This document shows, piece by piece, positions 17,171 to 23,026 of a stretch of DNA of 23,026 nucleotides. Each line of letters starts with the position of its first letter. The stretch's first letter is position 1. The stretch comes from Strigamia acuminata (taxonomy: Eukaryota > Arthropoda > Chilopoda > Geophilomorpha > Linotaeniidae): assembly GCA_949358305.1 (NCBI GenBank), contig OX442324.1:6579575-6602600 (forward strand). Direction: 5' to 3'. Under the pieces are notes generated by a model. It saw nothing but the letters and a program-made list of their open reading frames with translations, made no database searches and had not been told where the DNA came from. The translations under genes and the position numbers were made by a program.

Positions 17171-17393
17171 CTGGCTTCGACTCCAACTTTCTTTCTCCGG
17201 CACGGTTCCCTCGGCATGGGACGCGCCATCGAGAGGATTCGCCTTCCACCGGGTGCCCGAGCGTGCCTGTCTTTTTAAAGTCTTTGTCGTGCCAACGTTG
17301 TTCGCAACGATGGTCGTGATGTTTCCCGGTAGTCTCGTTTGCTGGCTTCGACTCCAACTTTCTTTCTCCGGCACGGTTCTCTCGGCGTGGGAT
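17171..17393 (+). repeat. 52-base direct repeat flanking inverted arm B, right
   Basis: TGGCTTCGACTCCAACTTTC followed by TTTCTCCGGCACGGTTC occurs at 17171-17222 and again at 17342-17393 with few changes. The two copies bracket the right B arm (17225-17337), as if that arm had been inserted with, or copied between, direct repeats. Confidence 0.75.
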
Positions 17394-17537
17394 GCCGACC
17401 CCGTTCACTCGGCGAGTGCATATCGGAGGGAACGTCGCTAATCGACCGCATGTTTTGCACACACGCGCCCGCGTACAATTCCTCGTTGTACCGAGCGCGG
17501 TACAGCGCATCTCCGGGCGCTCCGTAGTCCAGACGAA

Positions 17538-17631
17538 ATGGTTTGCGGTCTCGACATCAAGTGTCACGACAACGTGGATCAAGTGCGCGTTTCATCATCC
17601 GCCCGGTCCCCGTCGCCACATCGTCTTCGTT

Positions 17632-17686
<55 letters not shown>

Positions 17687-17773
17687 GAGTAAGTTTGATG
17701 CTTTGTGTGATCTCCCTTTCCAATTTATTTTCAATTAATTAATTAATTCTTTATTCGTCTCCCACACGGAAGA
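17538..17773 (+). other. Upstream reading frame of the second two-finger gene
   Basis: ATG at 17538 opens MVCGLDIKCHD and 31 codons in all before a GTAAGT donor at 17633. Splicing to the GGAAG acceptor near 17772 joins TA to A, giving TAA just upstream of, and in frame with, the ATG at 17781. Length differs from the 15204 copy by a multiple of three. Confidence 0.45.
17633..17692 (+). repeat. GTAA repeat expanded from a 5' splice site
   Basis: Thirteen perfect GTAA units, one GTGA and one more GTAA stand where the paralogous intron (15320) has a single GTAAGTTTG. The intron sequence after the repeat (GTTTGATGCTTTGTGTGATC) is homologous to the paralogue. Confidence 0.85.
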
Positions 17774-17780
17774 AAGAAAG

Positions 17781-18280
17781 ATGAACGGAGCACCAGCACC
17801 ACACAGAGAAGAGGGCGGTAGGTCGTATTACTGCGTTTTGTGCGGCGAGCACCCAAACGGTGAGAAACATCTATTTATCTACTTATTAGTCGTCCATTTT
17901 CTTTTTATTTTTTCATTTTCTTTTATTTTATTTTATTTTTATTTTTCTTATTTATTTCAGACCCGGACGGCTACTTTTACATGGACATCTTCCGCCACTG
18001 GCGACAGCGACACGACATCCGTGAAGGTGCGGACGAGGCCATCCGGGGATTGCTACGAATGTATTCGCGCGAGCCCGCTCATCTAGCGTTGGTGAGCATT
18101 TAACTCCTTCGTCTAGTTAACCAACCAACTAATTCGTTTCTTCCTCCCTTCCCCCCCCTCTTTTAGATATTGGGGCAGGTGCACCAACGCGGCAGACGCT
18201 GTCCGTTTTGTGCGGAGACACCCTCTCCAGACAACCTGATTGGCCATTGGACGGAGGCGCACAGGATTTCGTTAATTTGA
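17781..18280 (+). CDS. Small two-zinc-finger-like protein, paralogue, 107 aa
   Basis: Coding exons are 17781-17859, 17961-18091 and 18167-18280. Exon 2 is 131 bases in both paralogues and the last intron is 75 bases in both; intron phases agree (1 then 0). The first Cys pair is CVLC, the first His pair is in FRHWRQRH. The second site is CPFC, 11 residues, then HWTEAH. Sequences are clearly related over the whole length (RGLLRMYSREPAHLAL versus RGLLRIHSRDPVRLAL in the first copy) but diverged, and the C terminus is shorter, ending ISLI. The acceptor before the ATG has changed from CACAG to CACGG, so the next AAG is probably used. Function unknown; metal binding is inferred from the Cys/His pattern. 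Confidence 0.7.
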
Positions 18281-18411
18281 TCTTTTTCTTTTATTGTATT
18301 GTCTCAAATATATAAAAAAAAAAAATAAATAAAATAAAAAAAAAATAAATAAATCCACATTAACCATTGTAATTGTTGTTGTTGTTGTTTTTGTTGTTAT
18401 TATTATTATTA

Positions 18412-18651
18412 TTACATCATTACATCGTTATTATTACAAACAAACGACTCGTCCTTGTCGTCCACCGTCTCCAACTCATCCGCTCCCAACTCGTACAGGT
18501 CGGTCCCCGGGCCCCCGAGCCTCTTCCTCGTCAAGTTCAACTTCAACGCGACCACTTTTGTCTTCTCCCGCATCTTCCTCGTCAGCCTCTCGACTCTCTT
18601 TCCGAACTTCGTCGTCGTCGTCGTCGTCGTCTTTGTCTTCTCCTCACGCAG
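18412..18651 (-). CDS. Candidate terminal exon on the minus strand
   Basis: Read on the minus strand, 79 codons to TAA (18414-18412) begin LREEKTKTTTTTTTKFG, continue with a basic helical stretch (RVERLTRKMREKTKVV), then TDLYELGADELETVDDK and end in NNNDVMM. The composition looks like a coding exon: alternating charged and aliphatic residues, with an acidic C-terminal segment. The frame stays open upstream to about 18724, but I found no clear acceptor or start, and there is no AATAAA just downstream. If real, the gene would converge with the second two-finger gene. The plus-strand frames here are Ser- or Arg-rich and less convincing. Confidence 0.35.
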   Translation of the reverse strand: MREEKTKTTTTTTTKFGKRVERLTRKMREKTKVVALKLNLTRKRLGGPGTDLYELGADELETVDDKDESFVCNNNDVMM

Positions 18652-18922
18652 CGACGATAAAATCGAAACAAAACGTCTTTGATCAGGGCACTGGATCGGC
18701 GCGCTTCTGCGACGTGACCGCGTTTAGGCGCGTGCGGGGGACACGGGAGCGCGCGAGGGCGCGTCGGGCGAGCGACGGCTGCCGGGAACGACGTAACGAG
18801 GGGCGGTGGTGTCGTTACGTTTCGGCGCGACCGTGTAAGAGAGGGAATGAACAACAAAATAGATGATAAAACAAAAGAAATCGACCAACATATCCGTCAA
18901 CTTCGAAACGAGACAGACAAGC

Positions 18923-18962
<40 letters not shown>

Positions 18963-19776
18963 GCGCGCCTCCTCGGCCAGCGCCGGGTCGCCCGTCTTAT
19001 TGATAGATCGGATTCGTCCCGTTGGCGCCGCTACCACGGTTTCCTTTGACGCCGACTCCTTTTATTTTATTTTATTTTATTTTATTTTATTTTATTTTTT
19101 TCTCTTGTTTGTTTTGTTTTTTTTTAAATATAAACCGATGGTTGGTTTGATTAAACCGCCTACTTGTAGGTTAGAAATGAAATGAAATTGTTCGCGGACT
19201 TGTCACCAGATGTCACACGGGTTTGTTTATCCACGGTGCACCCTAGCGCGCGATTGTTTGGCACCAACAACGTTTATCAATTGCCTGTCGATTGTCGAGT
19301 GAGTAAACAAATTGGTCTATTAACCACGATCGCGACCACACGTATGCACCCGTACACGCGGAACAGCGTACGCCAATACGGCGTGCAAATTCGTTTGGTC
19401 GCGTTTCGGTCGCGTCGCTCATGGCGGCGAGAAAACTTGATCGCGGGAACAGCTTCATTTCAACTTTTTTTTCTTTTTAATTAGTTTTAATTAACTAACT
19501 GATCAATTAATTAATTAATTAATTAATTAATTAATTAATAAAAATAAATAAAAATAAAATGAAATAAAATAACGAGACGCAAACGGCCGGGGTAGCGGGC
19601 TCGGTGTCCCGCTCGCGGATTTCGCGCGACGTGTTCTGTCGCCCCATCTTCGATCCCTCGTTCCCGGTTTATCGTCGCTTGTCACTCAATTTATTTTCAC
19701 ATTTTCACGTTGTTCGTTTGTTTTATTTATTTAATTATTTATTTATTTAATTTTTCTTCTCCCGCGTAGACACCAG
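18652..19776. other. Intergenic or 5' region of the right-end gene
   Basis: It contains G+C-rich unique sequence (18690-18840), a GACA run (about 18923-18962), a TTTTA run (19059-19097), a 100-codon plus-strand frame (19182-19484) with no supporting homology or splice context, a TTAA run (about 19497-19538) and G+C-rich sequence at 19570-19680 that could be a 5' untranslated exon. An acceptor CGCGTAG ends at 19769, just before the ATG at 19777, so at least one upstream noncoding exon probably exists here. Confidence 0.4.
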
Positions 19777-21845
19777 ATGGAAAAAGAAGAAGAAAAAATA
19801 GTCGATGAGACCGAGCTCAACATCGGAACGGAGGTCGAGGTCGAAGAAACGGATGCCGTGGCTGTAGCGGCGAAACCCGTAAGTGAAAGAGTCGTTCCGT
19901 AAACCATCTATTCATCCATTCATTTAATTAATTCGATCGCTTATTTACAGGCCACGATCGACGACGAGGCGGTGGTTCCCGACATGCCGCGGCTGCAGCG
20001 GACGACGTCGGCGGCGTCCGAGTCGACCACCGAGGAACCAAAGGTAGCGCCGAGTGAAAGAATCGCCTCGATTTGTTTCGTTTTGTTTCACGCGTTACTT
20101 TATATCTTACTTTTCCACTTATTTTTATTTTTATTTCTATTTTTCCTTTTATTTTTATTTATCTTTTTCTTTTTATTTGTTCGTTCGTTTCCAGGTCGTG
20201 TCCATCGACGAAGGGTTGCAGCCTCGCTTCCCGGACGACGGCAACGCGCCCGTGCCGAGTCCGACAGGACCCGACAGGGTGGTGGGTTTAGAAAAAAAAA
20301 AAAAAAAAAAAAAATATTTTTGTCCCACTATTATTTCATCTTATTAACTCGTCCGCCTCTTTCCAGGTCACGCTGCCCACGCGACGGTCCGCGAGTCGGT
20401 CGTCGCTGTCATCGTCACTACCGTCGCCGCTACTGCAATCGCCGACGTATTCGCCACTACCGCCGCCATCCCCATCGACGGTGAGTGAAATTGTTGTTGG
20501 TTTGTTTGGGTCGAAACGTGCACGAACAAAAAAGTTCGAGTCCGGTAAAAATCGAGCCGAGGCCTCGACGCTTGCCCGTCCGCCGTCAAAGTAGCGCCCG
20601 AGAACGAGCGTTAGAGCGCATCCGACCAACTCGGATCTGTTTCGTTTCGCCTCGTTTCATAAGTTACTCCTTCTTTTCTTTTCTTTCGCCCGCCTTTTTC
20701 TTTAATTCGCTCGTTTACTTATATTTGTCTGTTCGTTTGTTTTCTTCCAGGTCGTGCCGGGCTCGTCGTCGTCGACGGTCGACCCCCGACCACGGCCCGC
20801 GGGACCCGAGACGGTGAGTAAAAGAATTATCGCGTAATTATTTTATTTTATCGATCCCGTTTATTTCGTTTTCTCGCGGGTGACGCAGCTTTCTCGGTCC
20901 CCGGGCGAAGACGAGGACGAAGAGTCGCAGGACACCACGCTGCCCCTGAATAGCCAGGCGTCGCTCGAGTCGCAGGCGACGGCGACAACAACGGCCGGGT
21001 CGCAGACCGGACGACTTGGGTTGTTCGAGGCGGCGATGATGATGCTGCGCGGTCCGAAGTCGCGGTCGACGGCGCCGGTGAGTGAAAGAATCGTCATTCC
21101 CACGCTCGTTTTATTTTATTTTCTTAGTCCGCCGCTCGTTTCGCTCCTTTCCAGATCCAGCCAGATTCGCCACGACAACAGCAACAACCATCGAATGCGT
21201 TGGCACCGGGTTTGTCGCGGCCCGCGGGTCGGGCGATGAGCGAGCGGCGGTCCGCGGAGTCCACGGGCGCGTCGCCGGTGTAAGTTTGACGCGTTCTTTG
21301 CGGGTCGCGCGCAATGTCTCACAATTTCACCTCTTTTGTAGGAAAAAGAGAGACGCGAAAGAGACCGAGGGGGAGCAGAGTGAGGATGACAGTAGTGACA
21401 CCGACGACGGGCAGAGCGATGACGAGGCCGACGAGGAGCTGAGCGGGAGTGAAGCCGACGAGAGGAGTGATTGGATGCGTGGGTGGTTAGCGAAAGAGAA
21501 GGAAAGGAGGGCGATGGCGGAGAAGAAGAAGAAAGAGGAAGAAGAGGAGGAAGAGAGGGCGATGGCGGAGAAGAAGAAGAAAGAGGAGGAGGAGAAGGAG
21601 GAGGAGAAGAAGAAGAAGAAGGAGAAAAGGGAGAAGAAGAAGAGAAAAGAGGAGGAAAAGAAGGCGAGGGCGGAAGAGAAGAAGAAGAAGGAGGAAGAAG
21701 AGGAGGAAAAGAGGGTGATGGCGGAGAAGAAGAAAAAGGAGGAAGAAGTGGAGGAAAAGAGGGTGATTGCGGAGAAGAAGAAGAAAGAGGAAGAAGAGGA
21801 GGAAGAGAGGATGATGGCGGAGAAGGAGAAGAAGGAGGATGAGGA

Positions 21846-21880
<35 letters not shown>

Positions 21881-22338
21881 AGCCGAATGATGAGGGGGGA
21901 GAGGTGAGAACGGAGAAGGGGACGGAAGAGAAAAAGGGCGCCAGAAAGACGAAAGAGAAGAGAGGCGATAAGAAGGCCGTGAAGAGGGAGACGAGGGCGG
22001 GAGGGAGCGCGTGGAAAAGGATGAAGAAGGTAACGTTTTGGCATTTCCATCACCCAACTTCGTGCATATTTCTTTTTTTTTATATTTTTTTTTCTTTTTT
22101 TCCTTACCCGCGTTCTTTCCTCAAACAAACAGCCTGGAGTGGCCGCGAGAGGTATTTTCTCTTGTCTCAACTCGATCGTCCGTACTCACACACTCGCTCA
22201 TTTACGAGTTTACTTTACTTTACCTTATTTTACTTTACTTTACTTTAATTTACTTTATTTGTTTATTTGTTTGTTTGTTTGTTTGTTTGTTTGTTTGTTT
22301 GTTTCTTTATTTATTTATTTATTTATTTATTTATTCAT

Positions 22339-22398
<60 letters not shown>

Positions 22399-23026
22399 TT
22401 TTTCTCCTTTTCTCGGTAGACGCCCGGGAGATTCCCATCGCCGATCTTAATCGCGTCGACGTCTTCGTCTTCGCCGCAATCGTCGCCGGAGACGTTTGAG
22501 GCGACGGCGCCGCTTTCGTCGGAGGTGCTGCTACGGCGAGTCACCGTACCCGTGGAGCGGTTGTCGGAGAACGACATCCAGCGGGCGCGCAAACCCGCCC
22601 CGGACCCGCAGACCGTCGCCGGAGACGCCACATCACCGGCGCATCCGGAACGAGTTCCGGCGCCGTCGACGCCACAGACGTCGCCGAAGTCGCCTTTGCC
22701 GTCTTCCGGGCGAGCTTCGGTCTCGTCGCCGCAGTCGTCATCGCCGACGCCGACGCCGCCGCCGCCGCCCCCGAAACGGTTGCCACCGCTGCACATCACC
22801 CTGCGGCCTCGGAATCTAAAGCGGAAGTTGTCCGATGGTCGCGCGACCAAGGCCGCGAAAGTGGCGAAAGCGGTAATTTTTGTCGATACTCGTATACCGT
22901 TTGTTCGCTCGTTTGTTTTTGATTGTCTGTTTAATCAGTTGTTTTGCTTCTTCCAGACACAAGGAACTCGCTCGACGATGCTCGACAAGTCGTCCGGTGG
23001 CACCGGCGCCGCCAACGAGCTGTCCG
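19777..23026 (+). CDS. Disordered Ser/Pro- and Lys/Glu-rich protein, 10 exons, runs off the right edge
   Basis: I do not recognise the family. Exons are 19777-19878, 19951-20043, 20195-20281, 20367-20480, 20751-20813, 20889-21077, 21155-21279, 21342-22029, 22420-22872 and 22957 to the edge, about 661 residues so far. All introns are phase 0 except that after exon 7 (phase 2, GT joined to G). The start ATG lies seven bases after a GTAG acceptor. Exons 1-7 are acidic then Ser/Thr/Pro-rich and look unstructured. Exon 8 has an acidic patch (EDDSSDTDD, SDDEADEELSGSEADE), WMRGWLAKEKERR, then about 110 residues of Lys/Glu repeats of 16 residues (AEKKKKEEEEEE), a probable single alpha helix, and a basic end. 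Exon 9 is Ser/Pro/Thr-rich with a proline run and LKRKLSDGRATKAAKVAK, a nuclear-localisation-like segment. No enzyme motif is visible. A nuclear location is inference from the basic clusters. Confidence 0.65.
21511..21835 (+). repeat. 48-base coding minisatellite in exon 8
   Basis: GCGATGGCGGAGAAGAAGAA recurs at 21511 and 21559, and degenerate units follow at about 48-base spacing, each encoding R-x-M/I-AEKKKK then five to seven Glu or Glu-like residues. Middle units are scrambled. The repeat length equals 16 codons, so gains or losses keep the frame. Confidence 0.8.
22205..22405 (+). repeat. Microsatellite-filled intron 8
   Basis: In the intron 22030-22419, TTTAC repeats (about 22206-22255), a GTTT run (about 22258-22303) and a TTTA run (about 22304-22397) precede the acceptor TCTCGGTAG. 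It supplies a very long T-rich tract for the next exon. Confidence 0.85.

Noticed and set aside
19182-19484. A 100-codon plus-strand frame before the right-end gene.
   Set aside because: It has no splice context linking it to the gene, no recognisable domain, and a stretch of ordinary composition followed by T-rich sequence. It remains possible as part of a 5' exon.
21116-22057. A 313-codon Ser/Pro-rich minus-strand frame and a Leu-rich one opposite exon 8.
   Set aside because: They are antisense to the Lys/Glu minisatellite, whose codon bias keeps the reverse strand open. The plus frame has consistent introns on both sides.

Overview
The window is eukaryotic nuclear DNA. It has spliced genes with short introns (about 59 to 390 bases) bounded by GTGAGT/GTAAGT donors and T-rich acceptors ending in CAG or TAG. 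It has AATAAA poly(A) signals, a tRNA-derived SINE head, abundant microsatellites and no CpG depletion. I read it as an animal with compact introns, more likely an invertebrate than a vertebrate. The species cannot be fixed from sequence alone, and a non-animal eukaryote is not excluded.

Bases 1 to about 10,500 hold no gene I can support. They are a mosaic of repeat modules. Four kinds recur: (i) G+C-rich arrays with a 53-base unit built from 11-base subrepeats around the palindrome CGTTAACG; (ii) an element of exactly 100 bases, present seven times (five direct with the first cut by the window edge, two inverted), whose ends form CGGCGTAAA / TTTACGCCG; (iii) longer G+C-rich blocks with G or C runs; (iv) A+T-richer, self-complementary units of about 150 bases, clustered at 5,956-9,135. 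Bases 1-1,820 and 3,253-5,075 are nearly identical direct copies. A deletion derivative of the same modules lies at 14,238-15,095, inside the gene-bearing part.

The right half carries genes separated by simple repeats. There is a terminal exon of a coiled-coil, acidic-tail protein (10,642-11,043). A SINE head lies on the minus strand (about 11,690-11,862). A complete four-coding-exon gene encodes a 346-residue coiled-coil protein with a 29-alanine tract (12,402-13,756). Two tandem paralogues encode small proteins with two zinc-finger-like motifs (15,396-15,913 and 17,781-18,280). Between the paralogues are two interleaved inverted repeats. A candidate minus-strand terminal exon lies at 18,412-18,651. 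A ten-exon gene encoding a disordered, Ser/Pro-rich and Lys/Glu-rich protein runs off the right edge (19,777-23,026).

I assign no biochemical pathway. The unifying theme is repeat-driven evolution: the satellite mosaic on the left, and on the right genes whose exons, splice sites, untranslated regions and C termini are built from, or invaded by, tandem repeats. The best candidates for something undescribed are the 100-base element, the foldback units of the A+T-rich core, the two-finger paralogue family with its conserved upstream reading frame, and the repeat-generated gene at the right end.
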